Origin: Achatina immaculata
Taxonomy: Eukaryota; Mollusca; Gastropoda; Stylommatophora; Achatinidae
Direction of reading: 5' to 3'
DNA: 64,000 bases
Assembly: GCA_009760885.1 (NCBI GenBank)
Contig: CM019701.1
Location: 20,576,630 to 20,640,629 of the forward strand
The position numbers were made by a program, and so were the translations under genes. Under the pieces are notes generated by a model. The model did not search any database. It was given only the letters and a program-made list of their open reading frames with translations, and was not told where the DNA came from. Below are positions 1 through 10,526 of this stretch, in pieces; position 1 is the first letter of the stretch; every line of letters begins with the position of its first letter.

Positions 1-168
1 GAAGACCAACACCAGGCCAATACACAGGTAAAACACTTGTTTAGTTGTACAGTAGTGCACTAATACGTGGATGCCCACAGCAAGTAATGTAACGTAGGAA
101 AGCATCGCCAATCTAAGGATTTATATTACTAACTCCTGTCACATCACTACGTTTTATCATGTGTTTTC
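1..168. other. Unassigned intronic or intergenic sequence
   Basis: AT-rich sequence with no convincing coding or repeat signal. It is the left flank of the first X retroposon. Confidence 0.4.
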
Positions 169-180
169 TACAGAGAAAGA

Positions 181-1503
181 TTCTAAGGACTGTAAGAGCT
201 GGAGGTGGGGTGAGAGATACGCTCTCCACTCCAATTAAATGTCTCCATGGCGTGTGTCTCAAATAGCCTCTGACAGTCAAAGTCCAGGTCCTGGCCTTCT
301 CGTGGTGGAACTGTTTAAACTAACAGGAGAAGGGGCGAAAGGCGAATATCTGGCGCCTGAAAACCAGACGCTCTTGGGGTAAATGAGACTCGTTAGTCTT
401 GGTTGATAGCTACTCTAGGAGAAGGAAAGCACCTGCTCGCAAGATTCTTCAGCTGCCGTGCGTGGGGTGAAACTCCTCCTGCCAACGAAGAAAAATGCGA
501 TTATGGTTGCGCCGCCGTGGAAAAGGTGATGGAATGGATTAAGTAGCCAGTAGTCTCGTGTCAGGACTACTCATATCAAGGCACCTCTGCTCTGGATGCC
601 GGCCACGTCCTCACCCATACTGGCTCAAATACTTAAACTAGTTTAACCCAGGGGTTAAATATGCTAGGAAGATTCTTTGACTGCTGTGCGTGGGGTGAAA
701 CTCCTCTAGGCCAATGAAGAAAAATGTGATTAGGGTTGCCGCGCGGCGCCGCTGTGAAAAAGGTGATGGAAAGGATTAAGTGAAGTTTAATCGGTATGTC
801 CAGTAGACTCGGAGTGAGGGCTACTCATACCATGGCATCTCTGCCCTATAGGCCGGCCACATCCTATATACTAGGGCAATATGCCTAAACCAGCTTAAAC
901 CAGGGGTGAAACTTGATGGCTACGCATATCGCGGTGCCTCCGCTCTAGAGGCCGGTCACGTCCTATATACACCCATACTGGAATAATATGCCTAAACCGG
1001 CTTATCCCAGGGGTGAAACTCACTAGTGGCGAGGATTCGTCCTCCTCGAAAAAAGCTCCGTCCTTGTCACAACTAGAAAGGGTAGCGGCCACAACCACAA
1101 AATGCTGAAGTCGGAGACACTGGACCAGTGCAGTTTAGATAGGCAACCACCTCTCACCCGATGGGGATATATTCATATCCAAATCACTTTGAGGTTTTCC
1201 GGTGAGAAAGTCCAGCTCTAAGCTGGATGGGCAACCACCTCTCACCCGGCTGGGATATATTCATTTCCAAACCACGTCGAGGTTTTCCGGTGAGGAAGTC
1301 CAACTCTAGACTAAACTGGTGCAACGAAAACCACAGTGTCACACAATGCCGCTTCTGTGACCCACCGAGAATATAGGCCCAAAACTCGCGATGCTCTGAG
1401 CCTCCTTCCTAAATGAGACTATCGCGAGAACCACAGGAGCAAATTCAGTAGAATCACAGGGCGATCTTGATGGTAGACGCGAACGAAGAAGAAGAAGAAT
1501 GAG
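181..1503 (+). mobile_element. Retroposon X, copy 1 (noncoding, full length)
   Basis: A discrete 1.3-kb repeat flanked by the 12-bp direct repeat TACAGAGAAAGA (169-180 and 1504-1515), the mark of target-primed insertion. Modules in order: (a) a head at 181-435 resembling a LINE 5' leader, also seen at 8578-8870; (b) a 220-250 bp block at 436-657, repeated at 660-910 and partly at 911-1018, each ending near 'ccaggggt(g)aaac'; (d) 1019-1139; (e) two 86-bp tandem units at 1140-1312 that can fold into nested hairpins; (f) a unique end; then a (GAA)n tail. No long open frame or known protein motif occurs on either strand. It is most simply a nonautonomous retroposon moved by a LINE. Another possibility is an internally deleted LINE. 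Confidence 0.75.
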
Positions 1504-1776
1504 TACAGAGAAAGAACGATTTTTGAGGTTGAGAGTGATAATCTGAATTTGCATAAGGATTTTTCAAAATAAGGAAAGGTGCCCATGTGGTCTATCTTTA
1601 CAAACAGAAAAAGTTGATGAAAAAGAAATTCATAAACTAAAATCAACTCTAATGGAAAATCAACTCTAATGGATGCTGATGGTATACAAAAGAATAATAC
1701 TGTATTCCAAATGTTTTTATTACTGCGTAAAACCACTTTATAAAGTGAGGAGTAACGTATTATCTTCTTCTTATTA

Positions 1777-1995
1777 TTATTATTATTCAGCTTTCCGAGC
1801 CATTAAGGCTCATTGCTGCAGATAAAGTTCGCCCCCATTCCTCTCTATTCCTAATCTTCTCTCTCCAGTTGGTGACACCAATTTCTTTTACACCCTCTTC
1901 TATGTTGTCTCTTCCATCTTTATCTTGGTCTATCCCTTGGTCTTGTTTCTCTCATCTCTTGTGCATACATAATTTTCGTTTCCCTATTCTCTTCT
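1777..1995 (-). mobile_element. LINE family C, 3'-end fragment
   Basis: The reverse complement matches the 3' end of the family C copy at about 57120-57348, including the C-terminal coding remnant and the 'tcggaaagctgaat' end followed by an (AAT)n tail (here TTATTATT on the plus strand). Heavily 5' truncated and noncoding. Confidence 0.65.
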
Positions 1996-2545
1996 TCAAT
2001 CTTCAATCTTCATTCAATCTTCAAGAATCTTGAGAACATATGGAATTCTGAAGTTATAAGCACAAAAACCAAGTTAAGACTATTCAATTCAAATGTAATA
2101 TCCACCCTCATTTATGCATGTGAAAGCTGGAAAACAACTAAAGAAACAGACAAGGAATTAGACTCTTTTGAAAACAAATGCATAAGGAAAATACTTGGCA
2201 TCAAGTGGAACGAATTCAAGAACAATGCAGAGATAAGATAGATGACTGAACAACAACCAGTCTCATGGGTGATCAGGAAAAGGATATGGACATATGTTGG
2301 TCACTTGATGAGAAGAAATGATCAGAGAATCCCAAAACAAGCTATCAAGTGGAACACAACAGGCCGAAGAAAAAAAGGCAGACCGCGTGAAACTCTGAAG
2401 AGGACATTGTTAAGAGAGGCCAAATTAACAGGCATAAAATCCTTTGATGAGGTTGAAAGACTCGCCGAAGACAGGAAAAATTGGTGAACTACTTTGCGAG
2501 CCCTATGTGACATTTAACGCCACGGGAAGGATATAAGATATACGA
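1996..2545 (+). pseudogene. LINE family A, C-terminal reverse-transcriptase fragment
   Basis: Nearly identical to the last 500 bp of the family A coding region at 21541-22030. It keeps the thumb and C-terminal stretch (KLRLFNSNVISTLIYACESW, then VGHLMRRN and GRPRETLKRTLLREAKLTG). An in-frame TAG at about 2239 replaces the Arg-Gln junction of the 20.7-kb copy, leaving an open remnant at 2242-2487. The 3' end has the family's degenerate ATAAGATAT-type repeats. A 5'-truncated dead copy. Confidence 0.8.
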
Positions 2546-3278
2546 TAAGATATTCTCTTCTGCTGACTCTGTCAAGGTCTTTCCTATCTCGTCACAAATT
2601 ACATTTAGTTTAGGTGTAACATTTCTCGTCAAAACCTTTATTTCTCTAAACATTTCACATATCTCTTCCATACTTCTGATGTCGTTCTATTCTTTCACAA
2701 CAATCTTGTATGAATCGCTTTTTGTGTTTTCTTACCTTTATTCTTACTTCTTTTGTTAAAGATTTATATTACTCTTTATTGTTGTTTGTCACTTTCCATT
2801 TCCTCTTCATTTCTCTACGCTGTTTTATTACTTCTAGTGTGCCTGTTGTAATCCATCCATTCTTTTGTGTTTTCTTTACTGGAATTATGTCTTTAGCTGT
2901 TATTATTAAGATACCTCTGGTGTGCGTAGCCAATTTACGTAGTGTCATCTCCTCCTGTACAGCCATCAGGATCTCCAAACAGTTCTTTACTTGTATACTG
3001 TACTGTTCTGGTATTTTTGTAAGATCAAAGTGGAGTGGTTTTGATCCCCTAACTCTAACTTTATTTATTTTTATCTTTATCTTCATGTCTGCTATTAATA
3101 ACTCATGGTCAGTGTCACAATCGGCAATGGTAAAGTTTTTACTGATGTTATACTTGATCTCCACCTTATTTGCACTAGAATGTAATCTATTTCATTTTTG
3201 GTTTTCCCATCAGGTGATGTCCATATGCAGTCTTCTTGGATGTTGTCTAGAAAGTGTGTTAGCGATCATTATCTCATT
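2546..3278 (-). pseudogene. LINE family A-like, endonuclease end and linker
   Basis: On the minus strand, residues resembling the end of an APE-type endonuclease (a DCDTDHELLIADMKIKIK-type SDH motif) are followed by a charged linker that normally precedes the reverse transcriptase. The longest open part is 2769-3164. It is one element with 4709-5150 and is split by X copy 2. It lies tail-to-tail with the plus-strand fragment at 1996-2545. Confidence 0.6.
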
Positions 3279-4697
3279 GGTTCTAAGGACTGTTATTGCC
3301 GGAGGTGGGGTGGAGGATACATGGCTCTCCACTCCAATCGCGTGCGTCTCAAATAGCCTTTGACAGTCAAGTCCAGTTCCTGGCCTTCTCGTGGCAGAAC
3401 TGTTTAAACTGACAAGAGAAGGGGTGAAGGCGAATATCTAGCGCCTGAAATCCAGACGCTTCGGGTAGATGAGAGTGAGTCATGTTTGGTAGCTCATCTA
3501 CCGCTGCTGGCGAGATTCTTCAGCTGCCGTGCGTGGAGTGTGGCTCCTCCCGGCCAGTGGAGAAAGGTGTGAATGGGGTTTCCTCGCGGCAACACTGTGG
3601 AAAAGGTGAAAGAAAGGATTAAGCAAAAGTAAACAGTAGTCAAATCACGACAACTCCGGTCTGGAGGTCGGCCACGTCCTAAGTGCACTCATATCAGGTG
3701 AAATGCTTGAACCTGCTTAACACAGAGGTTAAGACACTTCTGGCGAGATTTTTCGGATGCCGCGCGTGGAATGAAACTCCTCCCGCTCAATGAAGAAAAT
3801 GCGAATAAGAAATCAGGGTTGCAGCGCCGATGTGAAAAGGTGATGGAAAGGATAAAGTGGAGCTTAATCGGTATGTCCAGCGATCTCGCGGCGAGAGCTA
3901 CTCATACCACGGCACCTCTGCTCTAGATGCCGGCCACGTCCAATATACACCCATACTGGTGAAATATGCCTAAACCGGCTTAAACCAGGGGTGAAACTTG
4001 ATGGCTAACCATGTCACGGTACCTCCGCTCTAGAGTCGGTCATGTCCTAAACACGCCCATACTGGGATAATATGTCTAAACCGGCTCAACCCAGGGATGA
4101 AACTTACTAGTGGCGAAGATTCGTCCTTCTGGACAAAAGCTCCGTCCTGGTCACAACTAGGAAGGGTAGCGGCCACGACCACAAAATGCTGAAGTCGGAG
4201 ACACTGGACCAGTGCAACTCTAGATAGGCAACCACCTCTCACCTGGCGGAGATGTATGCGTATCCTAATCATGTTGAGATTTTCCTGTGAGAAAGTCCAA
4301 CGCTGGACTGGATTGGCAACCACCTTTCACCGAGCGGGTATAAACATGTATCCCAAAACACTTTGAGGTTTTCCGGTGAGAAAGTCCACCTCTAGGCTGG
4401 TTGGGCTTCCACTTATCACCCAATGGGGATATACTGATATCCAAAACACGTCGAGGTTGGTGAGAAAGGGCAACTCTAGATTAAACTAGTGCAACGAAAA
4501 CCACGGTTTCACGCAATCCCGCTTCTGAGACCCACCAAGAATACAGGCTCAAGCCCTGCGATACTCTGATCCTCTTGTGGTCCTCTCATGGATGTCATGC
4601 GGTCCTTTCAAGGACCACGGGACCTATCGAGGACCACAGGAGTAAATTCAAGAGGATCACAGGGCGGTCTTGGTGGTAGAAGTGAATGAAGAAGAAG
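3279..4697 (+). mobile_element. Retroposon X, copy 2 (full length)
   Basis: Same module order as copy 1, starting with 'ggttctaaggactgtt' and ending in (GAA)n. It has three e-type tandem units (about 4227-4480) instead of two. The flanks 3268-3278 and 4698-4708 form an 11-bp direct repeat with one mismatch (ATTATCTCATT and ATTAGCTCATT). It sits inside a family A LINE endonuclease, so both the empty-site sequence and the element boundaries can be read. No protein-coding capacity was recognised. Confidence 0.8.
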
Positions 4698-4708
4698 ATT
4701 AGCTCATT

Positions 4709-5150
4709 TTCCATGCAAACATGGTTCGGTTGTCACCTGCCTGTATCATTCCTATGTTCTATACTAAATTTTCCCAAAACATATCCTTCGTCGTCTGTTC
4801 TTTCTGTACCAATCTTTACATTACAATCGCCCATTATTACTACAATATCAATTTTTAGTATCTGGTCTATCGTTGTTTTGCAGTGTTTTATAAAAGTCTT
4901 CTACTTCCTCTTCTTCTGCTGCTGATGTAGATGCATATATCTGGATAACTGTTCCATTTCTAAGAGTGTACTTAAGTCTGATTGTGAGGATTCTATCACT
5001 TACTGATGTGTAACCTAGTAATGTTTTGATGTTAATTTGTCCAAGTAAAAAGCCACTCCATTCTTTTCTCCTAATTCTCCACTAGAGTATATAAAGATAC
5101 CATCATTCTCGGTCTTGATGTGTCCTGATCCTTTCCATCAATGTTCGCAG
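4709..5150 (-). pseudogene. LINE family A-like, endonuclease middle
   Basis: Minus-strand coding remnant of an APE-type endonuclease. A MGDCNVKIG motif (the GDFN-type catalytic loop) is visible near 4820, and upstream there is a region like 'rTENDGIFIYSSGELGEKRMEW'-class LINE endonucleases. It has several stops. It continues across X copy 2 into 2546-3278. Confidence 0.55.
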
Positions 5151-5184
5151 AATCCCAAAATGTGTACTTCCGTTCTTTTCAAAT

Positions 5185-6848
5185 TGAGAGGAAATTCTAG
5201 AAAGATGGAAGGAATATTGCAGAAGGATGTATGATACAAATGACTATGAAAGCAGAAGTCAACAGTGTGAATTATTATTGGAGGAGAAAGAACCCGAGCC
5301 ACCAAATGAAGAAGTTTTATGGGCAATAAAGAATCTGAAAAATGGTAAATCAGCAGGATGTGAATGAATGAATGAATGAATGAATAATCTTTATTTTTCA
5401 AGGGTAAAGAATTGGGCATGCAGTGATGAGATAACAGCTGGACTTATTAAAGCAGGAGGAAAGGAATGTGCAAGAATTTATCATGCACTATGTAAAAAGA
5501 TGTGGCATTCAGATATTTAGCCAAAAGAATGGAAAAGAACTATATTCATACCACTGGCAAAAAAAGGGAAACTTGAAATTATGCACACACTACATAATCG
5601 TTGCCCTGATATGTCATGCCAGTAAAATTCTATAAAAAATCATAATGGGTAGACTTTGTAAGAAAACAGAAGAAGAAGTTAATATGGTCCAAGCTGGTTT
5701 TTGACAAGGAAGAGGAACAGGAGATTATGAAATTTAGAAAATTTAATGTGAACCTATATTTATCTTTACAGACTATTCAAAAGCATTTGATTGTGTACAA
5801 CACCAGAAACTTTGGGAAATAATGGACAAAATGGGGTTTCCAACACAGTTGAAACAATTAATTGATATCACTGCTACATCTGGACCAACAGGCAGCAGCG
5901 AGAATAAATGGTGAAACAACTTAGTTTGACATAAAACAAGGGGTCCGTCAGGGGTGCATATTGTCGCCTTACTTATTTAACTTGTATACTGAAAATATAA
6001 TGAGGAACGTTAGAGAAGATGTAGACAAAGAATGTTACGATGCCATAACAACTGAAGGTTATGAAATACCAGAGATTAGATATGCTAATGACACAGTATT
6101 ACTGTACACAACACAAAAAAGAATGGAAAAACTTTATGTAAGTCTGTAAGAATAGTGAAGAGCAAAACCTCTATCTTAATGCAGAGAAAACTAAATTGAT
6201 GACAATTGATAAAACAAATAAGACAGCTGAAATATGTATCAATGAGGAAAAATTAGAAGAGGTGGAGAGTTTTGAATATCTTGGATCACTACTAACTAAT
6301 AATGGATATACAATGAGGGAAATTAAAAAAGGAGGACATCTATTGGTCTTCAATAAGTAAAACAACTAAAGAAGCTGTAGAGAGGAAAAGACAATGACAA
6401 AAATAAGATTTTTAAGGGCATACATCTTTACTATCACAACATATGCCTGTGAGACCTGGACACTTAACGAAACAGCTGAGAAACCATTGAATGTAAATGG
6501 TACTGAAGAGTTCTTCGAATATCATGGACACAAAAAGAACAAATATATTCATACTACAAGAACTTAATATTGAAGAAGGCTTGCTAGTAAAGAGGATTAA
6601 ACAGAGAAAACTGAAATATTTTTAACACATTAAAAGGCATGAGAATTTAGAGAAGACTGTCTTGGAAGGATAATGGGAAAAAGAAAGAGAAGAAGACCAA
6701 GGCAAAGATGTCTGCAAGACATCATTGATAATCTGCAAATGGATGCATCAGCAGCAAGACATCTTGCTTACAACTGAGAGGCCTACAGGAGAGCTGTTAG
6801 GAAGGCAAAGTTCCACAAGGAACATGCAAATGACTGACTGACTGACTG
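5185..6848 (+). pseudogene. LINE family D, linker to reverse transcriptase to 3' end
   Basis: A 5'-truncated non-LTR element. Recognisable pieces: linker near 5185-5360; RT palm 'YSKAFDCVQHQKLWEI' near 5770; 'QGVRQGCILSPYLFNLYTENI' class motif near 5940-6000; and the active-site segment at about 6085, read as YANDTVLLY, in which the second catalytic Asp of the usual ADD box is Asn. The C-terminal part (CETWTLNETAEK) follows near 6440. Many stops and shifts occur; the largest open piece is 5961-6149. It ends with CATGCAAATGAC and a (TGAC)n tail, as other D copies do. Confidence 0.75.
5363..5420 (-). mobile_element. Short retroposon 3'-tail insertion inside LINE D
   Basis: A 58-bp interruption of the D linker. 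On the minus strand it reads '...caattctttacccttgaa' then 'aaataaagatt' followed by (ATTC)n, which looks like the extreme 3' end of a SINE or LINE with a tetranucleotide tail. The host D sequence resumes directly after it. Confidence 0.45.
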
Positions 6849-8445
6849 TTCAGTTCAGTGTTCTCTCTAGTTCTCCATTCTCCACTGTTGCTATCCTTTA
6901 TGGGCCCAAAGATTCTTCTTAGGATATTGTTCTCAAAGATCTATAATTGTCATTCATCTTTCTTTGGTGTACTCCATGTTTCTGATCCATACATGATGGC
7001 TGGTCTTATTATAGTTTTGTAGATTGTTATTTTGCTGTATTGAACAGGATTTTGGATTTTAACAGGTGTTGAAAGGTGAAGTATATTTTATTCCCTATCT
7101 GTACTCTGATTTTAATTTGCTCTCTATGTTGCTTCTGTTGAAGGTTGTATAGTTGTATAAACTAGGGAAAAAGTAGGAACAGCTTTATTATTTAATGAAT
7201 ACAAAGTTGTGATGTTTCGGCATGAGCCTTAATCATACAAACACATACAGGGTGAAGAATTAGAGAGAGGAGACAAAGTATAGGATCACATAAAACTTAT
7301 GTTAATGAAATAACAAAAAATGAAAAAAATTAATCAAGAAATATAATTAGAACAAAACGTATCTGAATATTTTAGATATTTTACATTACGCTGATTGTGC
7401 AAACCAAGAATTATTTGAAAGCTGTCTAAAATATTCAGATAAGTTTTGTTCTAATTATATTTCTTAATTTTTTCATTTTTTGTTATTTCATTAACATAGT
7501 TTTATATGATCCTATACTTTGTCTCCTCTCTCTGATTCTTCTACTAAGTTATTTTCACTGTGATAATCACTTTTGTATGTCTTAACTCTCTTTTGTTCTT
7601 CCAATACACTTATACTTTATCTCCTCTCTCTAATTCTTCGTCCTGTAGGTGTTTGTATGATTAAGGCTCATGCTGAAACATCACAACTTTGTATTCATTA
7701 AATAATAAAGCTATTCCTACTTTTTTCCTAGTTTATACATATTTGGTATCACAGCTTTACTACAGTGCTTTGTGTATAGTTGTATAGTTGTATACTTATA
7801 CACTATTTATCGTTGTATATTTGTATGTTTCTGCTTTTCTAATAATCATATCTCCAACATTTATATAGTCTGGATCATTCTGTCTTTGGTCTCCTGATAT
7901 CTTTGTATTCTCTCTTATCTTGGTTAATTGTCAAGTCCACTTCTAGTGCCATATCACTCAGGTGTATGCAGGTATTGATGACTTCTCACAGTTTCCCCCA
8001 CTAGGTCGATGTCATCAGCGTATCCTAGTATTTTAGCTTGTTCTTATGTACTGCTTTCTTCTTGCGCTTTTCTGATTACCTTTTCTAGTACTAGGTTGAA
8101 CATTAATGGATATAATGTATCACCTTGTTTTAAACCAGTTCTTATATAGAAGGGTTCTGATTTCCTCCCCTTATATATTACTATATTTTGTGTATCCTCC
8201 ATACATATTCTGGTCAAATTGATTAATTTATTAGGTAGCTCAAATTCTTTCATAATTTTCCATAAGCTGCTCCTATTTATGCTGTCATAAGCTTTCTTGA
8301 ATTCAGTGAGGATATTATGTACTTGTTTTCCATATTTCCAGTATGTTTCTGTTCTTTGAAATAGATAAAATATTTGGTCTATGGTTGATCTATTTTTGCT
8401 TGATAGTCTACCAGTATGTTCTCACTGCATAGTTTTAATCTATTT
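6849..8445 (-). pseudogene. LINE family C, reverse transcriptase (interrupted)
   Basis: Minus-strand copy matching family C at about 56110-57070. Reading down from 8445 are the fingers/palm segment, then MKEFELPNKLINLTRICMED (8253 down) and TGLKQGDTLYPLMFNLVLEK, then an active-site region near 8020. At 7812 the element is broken by a foldback insertion and resumes at 7159 with the C-terminal region. Stops and frameshifts throughout. Its 5' continuation lies inverted at 8450-8577. Confidence 0.7.
7160..7811. mobile_element. Foldback element, copy 1
   Basis: Inserted in LINE C and flanked by the 8-bp repeat GTTGTATA (7152-7159 and 7812-7819). The arms are inverted over roughly 250 bp: 'actagggaaaaagtagga' on the left mirrors 'tccta' plus 'cttttttcctagt' on the right, followed by matching blocks through 'gcatgagccttaatcata' and its complement. 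The right arm carries about 70 bp of extra terminal sequence that copy 2 has on its left. There is no coding capacity. It could be a MITE-like foldback or a Penelope-like element terminus. Confidence 0.7.
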
Positions 8446-8449
8446 CATC

Positions 8450-8577
8450 TATAAAAAAACTGAAAACAATAAAGCAATAAAACAACCTCTGCAGAGCTTG
8501 AAGGATAGTAATGGAAGCATGAAAATCTGTATTAGATGGAAAGAATATTTTGAAAAACTATTAAACTGTTAAGGAAT
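8450..8577 (+). pseudogene. LINE family C, inverted 5' linker segment
   Basis: Plus-strand remnant encoding KQPLQSLKDSNGSMKI and WKEYFEKLLN, the linker just before family C's reverse transcriptase. It is head-to-head with the minus-strand RT portion ending at 8445 and probably arose as a 5' inversion during the same insertion. Confidence 0.6.
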
Positions 8578-8870
8578 TGTTTAAACTGACAGGAGAAGGG
8601 TTGAAAGGCACATAAAAACCAGACACTTCAGGTAGATAAGACTCGTTAGTCTTGGTTTGTAGGTCATCTAAGAGAAGGAAAACTCTGATTTCAAACCCCC
8701 TACTGCCTTGTAGGGTAGGCTCAGGCCAGAGTCAAAGACTAGTGGAGTAAACCATAAACAAACTGGTGGAAGGCGTGGGGGAAACCAACACTGTACATTC
8801 CCAAGAACAATCATGACAATCCACAATTCTTTGAATCATAACGACGTTAATGGGGTATAAATAAGGAACA
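8578..8870 (+). repeat. LINE 5'-leader fragment related to family E and to the X head
   Basis: The first half ('ttgtttaaactgacaggaga', 'actcgttagtcttggtt') matches the head module of retroposon X at 300-430 and 3390-3490. The second half ('gggaaacc', 'attcccaagaa', 'cgacgttaatgg') matches the leader and start-codon region of LINE E at 29560-29640. It ties the X head to a LINE 5' untranslated region. Confidence 0.6.
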
Positions 8871-9489
8871 AGTGAAATCCACACCACAGAAAAATTTATA
8901 AAACTGCTCAAAAGAACTGCTTGTGGAAAGATGCAGTAAGCTAAAAAACACATAGGACAAGCCTAGTATCCTACAGACTCCAGTGAATCTGAACCTAGGA
9001 AGTTCTTTTCAGTTAGAAAATGTTAGAAGGTTAAAAAGTCATACATTCACATGACATAAAGAAATAATTCTTTCATGCTTGGGGAAGCTATGCAGCTGTT
9101 TTCACACTCAGTCAGTTTATCTGTTAGGCATTCATAGTTGTATCGACTTACTGAAATTTACCATCAGCAGAACTGCTGTGAGTGGATTCTACTCCACATT
9201 GGGATACAAGAAAAAGAAAATGCAGTTTGCTGTGCCAAATAATATACAGCATCTCCCTTGCCTATGGCATAAAGCCAAATATAATCAAGAAAAAAATAGA
9301 CAGTGACTCTAGCGAGAGATGTATATTCTCAGGTTTCTCCCATATTGACATTTTGAGTTTTGCACACTGTTTCAGTGGTACAAAATTTGGGCTTTTACTC
9401 AAGACTGAGTAGTTTTTGTACAAAAGTTGCAACCCCCCCCCAAAAAAAAAAAAAGCTCACAAAAGAATATTTCTGCGGTTTCAGAAGCC
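8871..9489. other. Unassigned intronic sequence
   Basis: No recognised gene or repeat. Short open frames near 9079-9412 lack splice context and look accidental. It contains a C9A13 run near 9430. Confidence 0.4.
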
Positions 9490-10125
9490 AGTCAGTCAGT
9501 CATTTGCATGTCCGTTACGGAACTTTGCCTCCCTAACAGCTCTCCTGTAAGCCTCTCAGTTGTAAGCAAGATGCCCTGCTGCTGATGCATCCACTTGCAG
9601 ATTATCAATGATGTCTTGCAGCCATCTTCACCTTGGTCTTCCACTCTTTATTTTTCCCATTATCATTTCAAGACAGTCTTCTCTATATTCTCATGACGTT
9701 TAATGTGTCCAAAATATTTAAGTTTTCTCCCTTTAATCCTCTTTACTAGCCAGCCTTCTTCAATATTAAGTTCTTGTAGTGTGGATATATTTGTTCTTTT
9801 CTATGTCCATGATACCTGAAGAATTTTTCTGTAGCATTTACATTCAAAGGCATTTATGTGTTTCTCAGCTGTTTTGTTAAGTGTCCAGGTCTCACAGGCA
9901 CATGCTGCGATAGGACAGACACATGCCCTTAAAAATCTTATTTTTGTAGTTCTGTCTCTTCCTCTCCACAGCTTATTTAGTTGTTTTACTTTCTGAAGAG
10001 TGACAGATGTCCTCCTTTTAATTTTCCACATTGAATCTCCATTATTAGTTAGTAATGATCCAAGATATTAAAAACTCTTCACCTTTTCCAATTTTTCCTC
10101 TTTGACGCATATTTCAGCTATATGT
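9490..10125 (-). pseudogene. LINE family D, 3' third
   Basis: Minus-strand copy of the family D C-terminal region. The open piece 9801-10031 reads KVKQLNKLWRGRDRTTKIRF and CETWTLNKTAEKHINAFECK, the typical tail domain of these elements. The 3' terminus at 9490-9512 is CATGCAAATGAC followed by (TGAC)n, the family D tail. 5' truncated, with stops. Confidence 0.75.
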
Positions 10126-10356
10126 ATTTACAAATAAGATATTTCTCAGTTATAACCATTTTCTCAGACTCTGCAAAATGTTAACCAACATATAAAAGTC
10201 CTCTTTTATTTGACTTGGAGTGACTGCTGTAAATTGTATTACATTAACACAATCCAATCTTGTATTCTAGTAAGAAAGCCAGATATTATGACTGAATTTA
10301 AACAACAGCAATAACAAAAATAACAAGCCCAGAAATGTGACAAAAAGCAGACTTAC

Positions 10357-10481
10357 CTCAGTCTCTTTAGTCTTCCACTGATCTACAGGCATATCTGTCT
10401 TCATTTCTTTATTATCTCGCACTGGCCTGGCTCTGTATGCATTTCGGTTACTCTGTTTAGCTTTAAAAAATCTTTCTTGAT
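10357..10481 (-). CDS. Doublecortin-domain gene, exon 9 (C-terminal region)
   Basis: Starts after a TTAACTGCTAG acceptor and ends at a consensus donor (GAG|GTAAGT). It enters in phase 1, joining the single A left by exon 8 to make an Asn codon, and ends in phase 0. It encodes about 41 residues, beginning QERFFKAKQSNRNAYRARPV, rich in Arg and Lys, with no domain recognised. C-terminal regions of DCDC2-like proteins are poorly conserved, so homology gives little help; the call rests on the splice sites and frame. No stop codon is reached, so at least one more exon must lie below this point, probably beyond the window start. Confidence 0.65.
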
Positions 10482-10526
10482 CTAGCAGTTAAGATATACA
10501 AAGAAGATAAAGAATAAACAGAGTGA

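Noticed and set aside
2710..3363. A 217-codon open frame on the plus strand
   Set aside because: It is antisense to the LINE A endonuclease and linker and is rich in hydrophobic residues typical of a shadow frame.
1996..5150. Twin priming in LINE A
   Set aside because: The plus-strand 3' fragment and minus-strand 5' part are tail-to-tail, the wrong order for a 5' inversion; they are more likely separate insertions.
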